A stretch of DNA of 64,000 nucleotides, taken from Limnomonas spitsbergensis. Its lineage: Eukaryota > Chlorophyta > Chlorophyceae > Chlamydomonadales. How positions within the stretch are numbered: the first letter of the stretch is position 1; the number at the start of each line of letters is the position of its first letter. Below the pieces are notes generated by a model. It was not told the DNA's origin. It searched no databases and worked only from the letters and a program-made list of their open reading frames with translations. Where the stretch lies: NCBI GenBank assembly GCA_037349105.1, contig JAYJMM010000100.1, positions 3,435,001 to 3,499,000 on the forward strand. Direction: 5' to 3'. The translations under genes and the position numbers were made by a program. This document shows positions 11,701-22,115 of the stretch, piece by piece.

Positions 11701-14160
11701 GGAGGTCAGTCACAATGGTTGCACACCTTGCCGGGGGGGAGGTCAGTCACAATGGTTGCACACCTTGCCGGGGGGGAGGTCAGTCACAATGGTTGCACAC
11801 CTTGCCGGGGGGGAGGTCAGTCACAATGGTTGCACACCTTGCCGGAGGGGAGGTCAGTCACAATGGTTGCACACCTTGCCGGGGGGGAGGTCAGTCACAA
11901 TGGTTGCACACCTTGCCGGGGGGGAGGTCAGTCACAATGGTTGCACACCTTGCCGGGGGGGAGGTCAGTCACAATGGTTGCACACCTTGCCGGGGGGGAG
12001 GTCAGTCACAATGGTTGCACACCTTGCCGGGGGGGGGGTCAGTCACAATGGTTGCACACCTTGCCGGGGGGGAGGTCAGTCACAATGGTTGCACACCTTG
12101 CCAGGGGGGAGGTCAGTCACAATGGTTGCACACCTTGCCGGGGGGGAGGTCAGTCACAATGGTTGCACACCTTGCCGGGGGGGAGGTCAGTCACAATGGT
12201 TGCACACCTTGACACATTAGGCCCATTTGTATACCTCAATAGCAAAAAGCAATTTGCCCCCTGTCCATGAGGGGAGGTCGGAGGCAACGTGTTTACTCGG
12301 TCACACCTGATAGCCAATTGTTGACATCCGCATCAAAAGCTTTTTTGCCCCCTAGGATCAAGGGAAGGTCAGGCACAATCTGGATATATCTTTTGACACC
12401 CTTGGGCCATTTGTGTACATTTCACACCTTTCACACCTCAAAGATATCCCCCCCCCCTAGACATAAGAGAAGGTAATCCCAATGTATACTCACCTGCCAT
12501 TTGCTTCTAGAAATCGGGACTGCTTCAGGGTGCTTGGGGAAAGCTTGGAAAGTTCACACCTGATGCCTTCACGGGGCCCAGAGGTGTAATGTCGTAAACA
12601 TGATGTCTTCACACTGAATGGTTCACACTGAATGGCTCGTACTGAATTATTCATAATGAATCATTCCCACTGAATGGTTCACACTGAATGGTTCACACTG
12701 AATGGTTCACCTCCTGCCTGAAACTCTGAACCCTAAAACTCTTAATCCCCAAAAACATTCCCCAGACACTAGTGTGTGTTTTCGGGGGATCTCCTTTCGA
12801 ATGGCTCCAACTACCCCCCCCCTGGAGGCCTGAAGAACCATGTTTCGTCCTCCACCCCCAAACCCTGCCGTTGTTTGTCTTTTGTCCTCACCCCTACCCT
12901 GTCGATGTTTGTCTTGCAGGGCCGACCAACCCGGTCGGAAGCGGTCCACCAAGGTGTTGAGACAGCTGCCTTGGAAGACCCGCACCTCAGGGCCCAAGGC
13001 GGCAATCGGGGAGGCGGCCAGGGAGTACTCACCGGACCTCTTCCTGTTGCTCCAGGTAATGGCATGAATCAGCTCCCTCCAGTTCAACCCAAAAAATCCT
13101 TGGTGTGGCCCGCTCGGACAATTAGCGTAGCTTATTTTCCTCTTTTAATAGGGCTGATCAGAGGGGAAATATTAAGGGCGAAAATCGACCTGGAAAGCGC
13201 AACTGGCCGCCTTCAGCCGCGACTGGAGAATATTAAAATATAACGGTAGGTTTGTTTTACTTCGACCACACAAAGTGTGAGGCTGATAGGTTTGACTCAA
13301 CCATTATCTTAAGGCTCCCCAGGACCCTGGCGGTGAGGCAGACATGGGCAAGGAGCAGTTGCTGCAAGGTGATGACGTGACACCTCTGGGCCCTGCTCAA
13401 AAGGCTCGCGGTTGCGTGGGCGCCCAACTTAATCGGTTGGGAGGAAGGAACAAAATACTTGCATACTTGCTGCTGCTGCAAGTGTGCTGCGTACGTTGTG
13501 TCTGATCTTGGGCAACCCCAAACCCTCAACTTGGTGACCTCTTCATCCTCTCATCATCATGCTTGTCACATGTTGCCCAATGTTGGATTCGCACAGCAGG
13601 ATGCGAAGCCTGTCTTGTTGGGGCATCATGATGCGGCCAGAGTTTTTGTGTGTGCTACAAGGCCACTTTTGGCAGGCTGCCCTGCTTCCAAAGGCACTAT
13701 TCAGGCCTGTCCAAGGGCTTCTCAACCCAATACCGACCCAAAATGTGTCTGACCCTTCCAAGCGACCGCGGTGTGGTGCCGGTTCAAAATTGACGTAACC
13801 ACCCGAAGTCATTTTTCAGAAAACCAGGCAGAGCGAACATGGCATACCTGGCGGTTTCTCTGGCTTTGCAAAGGACCACGCATATGGAAAGCACTGCGAG
13901 CATCACCTCGCACCTGAAACCTCAAAACCTGTCTCCCCCTCCCCCCTTTTCAGTTAACTGCCGGCTTGTTGGAGCTGCTGGGTCCCACGCTCCCCGCCCA
14001 CTGCCTGGCAGCTTTGGAGCGGGCCGTGATCCGTGTGGGCGGCGATGGTTTCAGTCAAGCCCCCGCCACCAGCTGGAAGCGGCTGGCCTTGGCGTACCAG
14101 CACGTGGGCCGAGCCCCCAGCAACGCAGAGCTAGCCAGGACGCTCATCATCCGTACATGA
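2723..14160 (+). CDS. OPR-like helical-repeat protein, 9 exons, N terminus not found
   Basis: The exons I can join in phase are 2723-2976, 4171-4335, 5140-5295, 6771-6886, 7245-7380, 8667-8753, 10983-11371, 12920-13055 and 13954-14160 (stop TGA), giving about 548 codons. Every junction is phase-consistent, and the intron after 8753 uses a GC donor (CAG|GCAAGT). The peptide is a run of Leu/Ala-rich helical pairs with OPR-type signatures: LGYRPR, LGLSPSPRWMK, HVGFSPGPVWL and APTPAWLQ. These match the Pro-rich x-P-x-x-W-[LM] core of octotricopeptide repeats, which in chlorophytes bind organellar RNAs and control stability, splicing or translation; organelle targeting is inferred. No RAP domain was seen. 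The first exon needs two bases from an earlier, unidentified exon. A TGTAA word lies at 14625-14629. Alternative: a related FASTK/ARM-like helical protein. Confidence 0.75.
2911..3255 (+). repeat. three degenerate copies of exon 3' end plus donor
   Basis: The end of the 2723-2976 exon (CTGTCTCAGCTCTTGCGCAT through the donor and the G-rich start of the intron) recurs at about 3051-3145 and 3161-3255. The later copies carry in-frame stops or lost donors, so only the first is a plausible exon. All three preserve the order exon end, GTGGCTTGAG-like donor region, G-rich tract. Confidence 0.75.
3302..3380 (+). repeat. short tandem repeat, ~20 bp unit
   Basis: Four units built on GGGGTGAGGACCATAAGTGT lie within the intron of the OPR-like gene. 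No coding or structural role is apparent. Confidence 0.7.
3862..4200 (+). repeat. decayed copies of acceptor plus exon start
   Basis: The first bases of the 4171 exon (GCCATTGCCACCACCCTGCA TGGGCT) are mirrored upstream in the intron at about 3871, 3949 and 4039 with a few changes each, preceded by related CCTTGATCTGC or CCTTGACATGCAG sequence. Spacing is 78, 90 and 132 bases. Only the 4171 copy has a strong pyrimidine tract and CAG directly before it. Confidence 0.75.
5505..6440 (+). repeat. intronic minisatellite, 14 bp C-rich unit
   Basis: About 65 head-to-tail units of the type AAGCCCCCTAACCC, with variants AAACC, TAATCC and CTTAACCC, fill most of the intron between exons 5140-5295 and 6771-6886. 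The unit contains CCCTAA, so it looks telomere-like, but its length of 14 and the AAGC insert differ from the plant and Chlamydomonas telomere units. It lies between two in-phase exons, so it is intronic and not a chromosome end. Confidence 0.9.
7331..7690 (+). repeat. four copies of exon end plus donor
   Basis: The tail of exon 7245-7380 (GTGGGCTTCTCCCCTGGTCC through CTCAAG|GTAGAG) is repeated near 7422-7502, 7517-7600 and 7612-7685. Copy 2 keeps an open frame and a GT donor, copy 3 has CTCAAG|GCAGCA and copy 4 is disrupted. Copies are separated by CATAAACCCTGAACCCTAA-type spacer. Confidence 0.85.
8735..10395 (+). repeat. 30-copy minisatellite carrying a GC splice donor
   Basis: Thirty units of roughly 55-58 bases are present by hand count. 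Each contains the end of exon 8667-8753 and its GC donor (GCATCACTGCAGGCAAGTC), then GAAGGGGGTTTCGCTACCTG and a run of about 10-14 G. The first unit is the real exon end. Unit length varies only in the G run and in an optional TG before GCATCAC. The array lies inside the intron that joins to exon 10983. Confidence 0.95.
11365..12215 (+). repeat. ~23-copy 37 bp minisatellite at an exon donor
   Basis: About 23 units of 37 bases, each containing GTCAGTCACAATGGTTGCAC, a run ACCTTGCC and seven G. The array starts exactly at the end of exon 10983-11371, whose donor is the first GGTCAGT, so every unit re-creates an AG|GTCAGT word. Because 37 is not a multiple of three and no unit has a stop, all three forward frames stay open across the array. 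Confidence 0.95.
12571..12602 (+). mobile_element. LINE 3'-end-like motif, fragment
   Basis: Carries GGGCCCAGAGGTGTAATGTC, matching the core of the dispersed motif seen best at 19238-19293. Only the right half of the motif is present. Confidence 0.45.
12605..12715 (+). repeat. short tandem repeat TTCACACTGAATGG
   Basis: About eight copies of a 14-15 bp unit TTCACACTGAATGG, some decayed (TCGTACTGAATTA, TCATAATGAATCA), within an intron of the OPR-like gene. Confidence 0.8.
13371..13425 (-). mobile_element. LINE 3'-end-like motif copy
   Basis: Read on the minus strand it gives GGCGCCCACGC, then CGAGCCTTTTGAGCAGGGCC and CAGAGGTGTCACGTCATC, closely matching the copy at 19238. It sits inside the intron between exons 12920 and 13954. 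Confidence 0.65.
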
Positions 14161-14425
14161 TGCTCTGGAGGCGTGGGAATATGAGAGCTAGGAGGAGGCA
14201 GCTAGTAGGCAGCAGCTGAAGGAGGCAGGTGGAGGAGGCAGATGGAAGAGGCAGCTGGAGGATGTTATGGAGGAGATGACTCTTGAGATCAGATCTCTGG
14301 CTGAGATAAATGAGACGCTCATCATGCCGACATGATGCCCTGGAGATAAGAGCACTTGTGATTGGTTCGTCAGGAGGCGGCAGTTGGGAGAGGGGACAAC
14401 GCGAAGATGGATCAGACGCTCATCC
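14130..14425 (+). repeat. duplicated end of the last OPR-gene exon
   Basis: The last coding bases and stop region (ACGCTCATCATCCGTACATG) recur downstream near 14308 (ACGCTCATCATGCCGACATG) and partly near 14408, separated by a GGAGGCAG-rich purine stretch (14180-14270). The copies lie in the presumed 3' untranslated region. Confidence 0.6.
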
Positions 14426-15951
14426 CTGAGCCAAAATATGTGCCTGGGCCGAAAGATTGGTCCAGGTTGGCCTTGTCTGCCCATAGTGGTGATCACTGAA
14501 GAGCCCTGTTTGCTCCCAGCGTTTTTGTGCAGAGCTCAGAGGTTTTGAACGGTGCAGTCCTGCTGGGCCCTGCTGAGCGCTTGGCTGCTCAGAGCTCATA
14601 GGTGTAGCGTCATTGACTAGGAGTTGTAAAGAGAAGGCAGGTGTTGTTTCTCCTCGGTGGGGCATTGGAATCAGCAGCACATCTTGGATGGCCGACGTGG
14701 CCGAGCTTTATTCAAGCAGGGCCCGGAGGTGTTACGTCGTTAACATGTTGGATTGGGTTGTGACCCAAGCTATGGGGGGTCACAGCCTAGTGTGGTCTAT
14801 CGGGACACAGATAGGGTAGCTGCTTTACTGTTATCAGGTTAATGACGTTGCACCAGTTATCATGTGTCGTTGGCCTGCATAGATCAGGCATTCGAGTTTG
14901 AAGGGTTTGAAATTTGAGTTAAGGTTCGATCTAACAGGACACCGAGGTTTTAATTTTGATGAGGAAGTTGATTTCCTAGATGGCAAGCCCCCCGGTTGAC
15001 CTCCCGCAGTCACTGGTTGTCTACGGTTGGATGGTATAAACCAGCATGAACATGATTATATGAGCAGTAGTCACTCCAGGATGTGGCAAATGACCGTGTG
15101 AATGAAGCAAGTCGACTGCCCGAAGCCCTATATCACATCAGGGCCTAGCTCAAAGAGGGTGGGCCGCATTGGTGCGTGAAAATGTCCTCTTCGAAACTCA
15201 AAAAGAGAGCAAGAGAGGAACGGACGCCCCCCCCCAGGGAAATGGAATCTTTGCCTTGTCTAGGGGTCGCTTTCTCATGCTTGTCTAGGGAAATGCCCGT
15301 GGGGGTGATGCTGGCGAATATTGGGCACTTTTGCACAGGGCACCCTGTCATTCCTTGCCCACCTACGGCCAGAGGTTCTGAATTGTGAGCCATAGGACTG
15401 TATCCTGAACCAAGCATGTTACTGTGCACGTTTTGTATCAGTGCACTCATGATCAAGGCTATACACTCTTAACAACGATGAACGCAATTGCGTGACAATG
15501 AGGCAGCTGTGGATTCTGTTCATCTGTAGAGCTTCTAGCAGCCTTGCTTGCTTTATCTACTCTTCTACCGTGGGAGGTATTTTCTGATGTGTGGATTGCA
15601 CCCTCTGATTGTAAGACCAGAACACAGAGCCTGTAATAATCAATGATGAAGTCAACTATTTTGCTGGGTGAGCGCATACAAGGATAAGAAATGAGGTAGG
15701 ATCTGTCCACCGGACTTCATCCATCAACACCAACACACATTCCCAAGATGATGCGCACATATGTGCCTGCCTGATAACATTGATACCTTCGTATAATCCT
15801 GAAGGAGTGAAAGGGGAAATCTACGCAGGGTGATTCTACCAAGATACAACCTGGAGCTATGACTACTCTATTTCTACAAGAGCAGCTGTCAGAGGCTGTA
15901 GCAGCAACAAGCCACAAACAAAATCCTCAGGGGGAGCAAGAGGGAGTTAAG
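14161..15951. other. intergenic region between convergent genes
   Basis: Lies between the end of the plus-strand OPR-like gene and the end of the minus-strand disordered gene. It holds the 3' repeats, a LINE-like motif, a TGTAA at 14625 and a phrase GGGCCCTGCTGAGCGCTTGGC (14567) that recurs in variant form near 31300. From 14830 to 15950 I see no convincing exon. Confidence 0.5.
14690..14745 (+). mobile_element. LINE 3'-end-like motif copy
   Basis: Contains GACGTGGCCGAGCTTTATTC, AAGCAGGGCCCGGAGGTGTT and ACGTCGTTAACA in the same order as the 19238 copy, with a few substitutions. Confidence 0.6.
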
Positions 15952-18900
15952 TCACCCCCCTTCAGGTTGGCTGCCAGACATTCCCTCTATCAGCCTGTTA
16001 GGAACAAGAGGGGATGGGACCCCACCCACACAAGGCGCCCCCTCAGACGCAGCCGCCACACAAATCTCATCCTTGCTGACGTGATACGTGACATGGCCAG
16101 TTAGTCCGGCAGCAGCGACAAGCGCTCTGGACTGAGCATCATGAAGCCTGCTGAGCCTGGCTTGACTTGCTCCTGCAAGTGGGCCATCACCTCCACTGGA
16201 AGCAAACAGCAGACCTTTCCATGCGGACTGCTCCAGCTCGGCACTGCCAAGGGAGCTCTCCGCGGTCCTCTGAGTGTCCGCCGCTTCCTTGCACCCGGTT
16301 GTATAACGAACTTCACAGAGGACATCTTCGGGACCTACACAGACAACAGTCGCGCACATGGATGTCCTACTTGAGTTGTTTATTTATATTGTTGTTTATT
16401 TATATTGAAGTTGTTTACAAAACATATTGTGGGGATGTCCACAGCTTGACTCTACAGGGGTGGGGAGCCTTAACATCGCCTTTTCCTTTTTCTTAGGGGG
16501 AGAGGGAGACTTGAGTTTCCTTCTTCCAACTTCACCGTTGGGTATCCATGTGGCCGAGCCTTCTGAGCAGGTCCCAGAGGTGTCATGTATTCCTGTCATT
16601 AACACATGGATTTCCCACTGAAGTTGCTTGCGCAATTTGTGTGAATTCAGGTGTTTCACACAAACTGTCCAGGAGGGGATCCCAGAGCCCTGAATGGCGG
16701 AGGAATACCGACTATTACCATCAATATTATGCTTGCCTAAATGTTAAACAGATGTTAACATGTTCACAGACTCTGAAATCTTGAATCTGGCAGGGCCTGT
16801 CTTAGTTTGCTAGGCCCCTGCTAGGACCATGCAGTCTTAGCAGGCTTTGCTGCGCAAGGGTCGTTTCAACAGGAGTGCAGGTGCCTGTTTCTCACCTTGA
16901 CGTTCAGCAGGACAGGCATTCTTGCCGGGAAATAATGGAAGGGGCTGTGGCTGTAGATCAGTCGTTGACACTGATGGCCCAACCGGCATTCGAATGGCAT
17001 CTTGGACAGCTTCCCCACAAGGCTTTTGCTCAGAGTTGACCTCGTTCAGGCTGCCGCGTGCGCGTGGAGGGCTTGTCGGCCCCTGCCCTGCCCTGAGTAA
17101 ATCAGCGTGGAAGCCGAGGCCTGGAGCTGTTTGAGTCCCAGAGGGGCAGGGAGAGGCGCCTGAGGTGGATCTCTGAGTCGCCACTGCGGTGCTGAGCTCT
17201 GGTGGGGGCATGGGCGGCGCGGAGGGCTGTGCTGGGAGAGGAGGGGCCCCATGCGCATGGCTCTTAGGAGAGCCGCGAGGGCCGCCAACTGAGCAATACA
17301 AATGGGTCTCCGGGCTGCCCGACAAGGCCACAGCGCCCGCGATATGTGTGTTTGCTGTTGGCGAGGCCGCTGATCCCGCAGGCTGTCCATCCCCTGCTGG
17401 CTGAGGGGTCTCTGTGAAGGGGAGCACCCTGCACGTGTCCCCCCATACGCCATAGGCATGGCTGCCGCCAGCAGGGTCTGCGTGGCCGCTGAGAGGGAAT
17501 GGGGGATGCCCCGTTGTGATGCTGCTGCCACCGCCGCCTGCAGCCTTTGAGCTCTCCCCTGCAATGTGAAGCATAAACAAAACAATTATACACTAATTTG
17601 CTGCAGGGTGTCAAGCCATGCATGCCTGCCACACGGGTCGCTCAATCAGCCGACTTAAGGGCCCATGGGAATATAATGATGTTGTTGAGCCCCAAGGCAG
17701 CTGCCTCACTCACGGAACGTTTAAAGTTTGATACATTTGGTGGCCTCACCTGCTCCTGAATCATGACAGACGTTGAACAATGAAGAGCTGCCGCTGCAAT
17801 CAGAGACGCTGCCTGGAGTGCTGAATGGAGAGTCACCTCCTACCCGCCCGAGCCTGCAGGGATTGCTGCTCAAGGAGTTGCCTTCCATCAGCTCGAGCCC
17901 ACCGGGAGTGCTGATTATAGAGTCGCCTTCAGGCAGCTCATTAACCACCAAGGGCTGGCTGTCAGCCTGCAAGTTGAGCATATGCCTGTCTGGAGAGCAG
18001 ACCTCCACCATGTGGTGAGATGAAGGTTGCCCCCGACCTCCTGCGACGGTAGCCTCTTTTTGCATCTGTTTCTGATGCTCCAGCTCCATCTCCTCTTGCT
18101 GTCTTGCAAGCGCTTCCACCTCCATTTGCTCCTCATACATATTATGATGTGGTTGCACTTGCTGCTGCACCTGTTGCTGCTCCTGTTGCAGTTGCTGCTG
18201 CACCTGTTGCTGCTGCTCCTGCTCCTGTTGCAGTTGCTGCTGCACCTGTTGCTCCTGCTGCTGCTGCCTGACCAGAGCTTCGACCTCTTTCTGCTGCTGG
18301 TACTGCCGGTCCTCAATCACAGCAGCTTCCGTAGGCTGCTGCTGCTGTTGCTGCTGCTGCTGTTGTGGTTGCTGTGGCTGCTGCTGCTGCCACAACGGCT
18401 GCGGTTGCTGCTGCCGCCTCGTCATGGCCTCCTCCTGCACCTGCCTCTGATGCTCCAGCACCGTCTCCTCCTGCTGCCTTGTTATAGCTTCGAACTCCAT
18501 CTGTGCCACATACAGGTCCTGCTGTAGTTGCTTCTGCTCCTGCTGCTGCTGCTGCTGCTGCGGCGGCGGCGGCTCTGGCTGCTCTTGCTCTAGCAGCTGC
18601 TGCTTTAGCTGCTGCTGCTGCGGCTGTTGCTGCCTCATTGTTTCTTCCAGCTGGACCTGCTGGACGTGCTGTTGCTTCTGTTGCTGCTGCTGCCTGACCA
18701 GAGCCTCAACCTCTTTCTGCTGCTGGTACTGCTGGTCCTGGATCACAGCAGCTTCCACAAGCGGCTCCTTTTTGTCCACAAAACCCACCACGTCCTGCGG
18801 GGTGTCATACAAGGCCGCCAGCACAGTGTCCATTTGGTGCGGGGCCACCACCAGGGTGTTGGCTTCCATCATCTCAGGACCTTCATCAGGGACAGGGCTG

Positions 18901-21900
18901 TGGTCTAAAGCTGACTGCAAGCCGCTGGCAAAGGCTGAGGGCTCTGGCGTGATGGGCGGTGGGTGGTCCTCTTCGGCTCCTGGCAGGAAGGGAGGAAAGG
19001 TGTGAACTGCTTGCACAGGGTCTAGGCTGTTAGTGGGTGAAAGTGTGGCAGGGGGGTGTGATGCCCCCCTTAGACTGTCTCATGGGGGGGGGGGGGGTCA
19101 ACACGTGTTGTGTATACAGACTTGAATCTAGACGTAGCTGAAAGCTGGAGTTCAATCAATTTGATGGTAATAATTCCTATAATTTTTGCCTCATTTTATC
19201 CCCCCCTTTTTCCTTTTTTCCCTGCCCCTATTAGTCAGGCGCCCATGCGGCCGAGCCTTTCTGAGCAGGGCCCAGAGGTGTGACGTCATTGACTTCTTGC
19301 TTCCATCGATGGTGCCGCCATTCAAAACCCCCAACAACTCAATTCTGATGAGAAACGTGGCCTCCACTCCCTATGAGGTAGGCCCCTCCAATGAATGACC
19401 ATTGGACGGCAAGGTGCTCTGAAACATGAAGGTGGCTTTAAATGCATGCGGTTTTAATGCATGCATCTTCGAAAATGAAAGCATGTCGCTCGCTTTGCAA
19501 GAGCGTCTCACCCTTGCCACCCTCTTCGTGGTGATCGGGGTCTGATGACCATGCTTGAGAAGCAGACCACTCAGCCACCGCCATCTCTCCCGTGTGCAGC
19601 CACGCAGCAGCAGCAGCAGCAGTGGGCGAGTCACAATCTTTAGCCACAGGTGCCTCCATACAATCCCGTGCTGAAGTACATGGGGTGAAAGGTGAGGAGG
19701 AAACGGTTCAAAAGGATTTAGGGTTTGAAAGCAGTAGAATGGTGATGAGGTGTGAAGAATGAGGTATATCAATCTGAAGCAGTAGAAGACTATCAGATAC
19801 TAGATTCCAGATGTCAGATTTCGGTTTCAGGTTTTAAATTCCACCTGTCAGATACTTTTCAGTCCACTGGATGCGTTGCGAAGGTGCATAGGGTCGTTAT
19901 ATGCCCACAGTCCACTCACACACAGCACCAACCATGTCCCATTGGGCAACAGACATCCTGCTGGTCGTCAAAACAAACAAAGCCGCTGTCTGTAACGGTT
20001 AAGCTGTTCCTTTCATTATTTCATCACACAACAGGACGCAAACCCCAATCATCTGATACAACATGTCCATGACGTCACACAACATGTCCATGACGTCACA
20101 CCTCTGGGCCCTGCTCGTGGGCGGCACTCCACAACATGTATAAAGAGACCCCTGTGCTCACCTCCGCTCCCTGGCCTTTGCCCCTCCTGTGGGAATGCCC
20201 CGCCAACAGGAGACAAGGAAGCGTAGGAGACTGGGAGGTTCAGCCTGGATGGAGTGCTAGAATCCTTCTGGCTGGCAGGCAGGGTAAACTCAGTGTTGGA
20301 GCTGCTGGCTGAATGGACGCTGCTCCTGCCTGCCAGGACAAGATGGCTGCCCGTGCCATGCGGAAGGCCGCCGTGGCAGATCCGTCTCGCCAAATTGCTG
20401 CCCTGCTCATCACCCAGGCTGCGGCCCTGGCTGCGTACATTGGCCAGATTGCTGCCCTGTCGATCAACCAGGCTGCTGCCCTGGCTGATTTCATTGGCTA
20501 GCCTGCTGCCCTGCTCATCACCCAGGCTGCCGCCCTGGCTGATTTCACCGGCCAGGTTGCCGCCCTCCTGACTGACCAAACCTGCTGGCCGGCCATCTCG
20601 CTGACTACCCAGGTAGCTTTCCTGGCTGATCTGACCGGCCAGATTGCTCCCCTGCTGGCTGGCTAGACTAGTGAAGCCAGTCCGTTCCTGACCAAGCAGG
20701 GCAAGATCTAGATCCGGTGTCTTCTCTGGACTAGTGGCAAGATCTGGATCTGGTGCCTCCTTAGACCACGGCAGGGACGTATCTGGATCCGCAGCCAGCA
20801 AGCTGCCATCTTCACTGCGGGAGCATTCCACAGAACCAGATCCCCCAGCTGCCTCTGCGGGATCCAAATCCTCAGCCAGCAGGCTGCCTCCTTCCCTGCG
20901 GAAGCAATCTGCCCAACCAGCTCCCCCGCCGGCCTCTACCGAGTCCCCTCGGGCGGACATCGAGGCACCCTTCCTCCCGCCGCTCCCCTCAGTGGCTCCC
21001 GCTAGAGGATGCGCAGCTGGTGCCATGTCAATAGGCGTGCTGGTGCCAGCAGCGTGACAAGGCGGGTCCATATGGGAGGGAACGGGCGGCCAGGGACTGG
21101 TGACAGCAGCGTGACGAGGCGTGTCCATATGGGAGGGGACCGGAGGCAAGGGTGTCCCAAGAGAGGCTGCACCGGAGGGCTCAGCAGCTATGGCGCACCC
21201 GGCACCGCATTCAGAGACCCTCCGCGAGCGGGTTCCACTGAGGGTGTGAGGAGTGGGGACTGCAGGATGGCGTTGACGGTGGCCAGGCGCCAGTGCCTGC
21301 TGCTGCTGTTGCTGCTGCTCATGACTATGATGGTGAGTAAGCGCCTGCTCCTGTGGCTGTTGGTATTGCTGCTGCTGCTGCTGTGTAGCAGTAGGTGCAT
21401 GCTGCATGGAGATGGGAGTTAGTGACTAAGGGGTGGAAGTTATGATATGTAAAACAGACCAGGGTGGGAGCTTTGATGTGTGTTGGCACTAATGGCAGAC
21501 AGGAGCGCTACTCTGCAATCGGTTGTCCTTCCATGCATGGACACAACTTCATGGACTCGCCTACTTTTGTTCAACGTCAAAAGCATTTATAACTTATTTA
21601 CCAGGGTCGAACATTCATCTACCCTGGGGTGGACATTGTGTGTGCCAGCTTCAGGAGAAAAATACAAGTGGACCTTTTTCTTGCATTTCAATCGATGCGA
21701 CTGATTATGCATAGGCTCGTTGTGCATGCAGGTTGGCCGCCCCATAAATCAACGACTTACAGAGGTGCTTCGATATCTGCGTCCCTTTAAGCGTGCCGAG
21801 TTTAAAATCACAGTGCTAAAGTCTGCAGCCCGTTTGCCCGACCTACCCTGCTTGGTGTGAGCTGGTTCCATCCAGAAGGCGGCACCTCATGTGCTTCGCA

Positions 21901-21939
21901 GGCCCGTCGCACTGGAGTGTAAGCTTGGACAGTAGCCAG
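15952..21939 (-). CDS. large disordered Gln-rich protein, at least 6 exons
   Basis: Minus-strand exons, in transcript order: 21939-21847, 21401-20162, 19670-19512, 18979-17750, 17558-16896 and 16334-15952 (stop TGA). They join to 1,256 codons including the stop. The last four introns are all phase 1 and phases match at every junction. Exon 2 begins with a poly-Gln block and contains about six 18-residue units of the type SLGDEQGSNLAN. Exon 4 is a long Gln-rich coiled region with repeated QQQKEVEALVRQQ and MEVEALARQQEE blocks. Exon 5 is Pro/Ser/Ala-rich. No enzymatic domain was found. The first listed exon lacks a start codon, so the gene extends upstream and may be the 3' half of the GYF-domain gene, though a linking exon (entry phase 2, exit phase 0) was not found. 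A LINE fragment sits in its last intron. Confidence 0.7.
16376..16420 (+). repeat. 21 bp tandem duplication, AT-rich
   Basis: The phrase GTTGTTTATTTATATT occurs twice in tandem, followed by a partial third. It directly precedes the LINE-like fragment. Confidence 0.7.
16444..16608 (+). mobile_element. LINE 3' UTR fragment
   Basis: Starts with GACTCTACAGGGGTGGGGAG and CCTTAACATCGCCTTTTCC, homologous to the stretch after the coding remnant at 31868 (GACTCTCCAAGGGCTAGCAA, then CCTTCACACTGCCTTT). It ends in the shared GGCCGAGCC, GAGCAG and AGAGGTGTCATGT motif. It lies in the intron between exons 16896 and 16334 of the minus-strand gene, so it is tolerated inside a transcribed region. Confidence 0.6.
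18040..18760 (-). repeat. CAG/CTG trinucleotide-rich coding tract
   Basis: Interrupted CAG runs on the coding (minus) strand encode poly-Gln with interspersed Glu, Leu and Val. The plus-strand frames here (poly-Leu, poly-Ala) are shadows. A paired 60-70 residue module (QQ, EAAVI, QYQQQKEVEALVRQQ) occurs twice, near 18720 and 18290, which points to an internal duplication. Confidence 0.8.
19185..19295 (+). mobile_element. LINE 3'-end copy with best-preserved 55 bp motif
   Basis: A T/C-rich tract (CCCCCCTTTTTCCTTTTTTC) leads into the motif at 19238-19293: GGCGCCCATGCGGCCGAGCC, then TTTCTGAGCAGGGCCCAGAG and GTGTGACGTCATTGAC. It includes the palindrome TGACGTCA. It lies in the intron between exons 19512 and 18979 of the minus-strand gene. 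Confidence 0.65.
20062..20125 (-). mobile_element. LINE 3'-end-like motif with duplicated tail
   Basis: The minus strand reads GAGCAGGGCCCAGAGGTGTG then ACGTCATGGACATGTTGTG, and the GACGTCATGGACATGTTG part is duplicated in tandem. It lies just downstream of the donor of exon 21401-20162. Confidence 0.6.
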
Positions 21940-22004
21940 CTGTAGCAGCTCACTTAAGGGAGGGACAACGGGAGGTGAGGTCTCAGGACTTTTAGTCAGA
22001 TTTT

Positions 22005-22115
22005 TTTGTCAGATTTTGAGTCGGATTTTGAGTCGATTTTGAGTCAGATTTTTAGTCAGATGTCCATTTTGAGTCAGAAGTTGAGTTCGGAAGTCAGGAT
22101 TCAACTTGGTGCCAG
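22005..22115 (+). repeat. short tandem repeat, GAGTCAGATTTT type
   Basis: About eight imperfect units of 12-16 bases built on TTTTGAGTCAGA. No coding potential. Confidence 0.7.

Noticed and set aside
11282..12270. Three overlapping frames of 312-393 codons
   Set aside because: All are the same 37 bp unit read in rotating frames; only the first part of one (to 11371) is exonic.
18027..18908. Plus-strand poly-Leu and poly-Ala frames
   Set aside because: Shadows of the minus-strand CAG tracts, which are supported by phase-consistent introns.
19238..19293. tRNA gene or tRNA-derived SINE head
   Set aside because: GGCCGAGC resembles an A box, but no convincing B box or cloverleaf could be drawn; LINE 3' end is the better reading.
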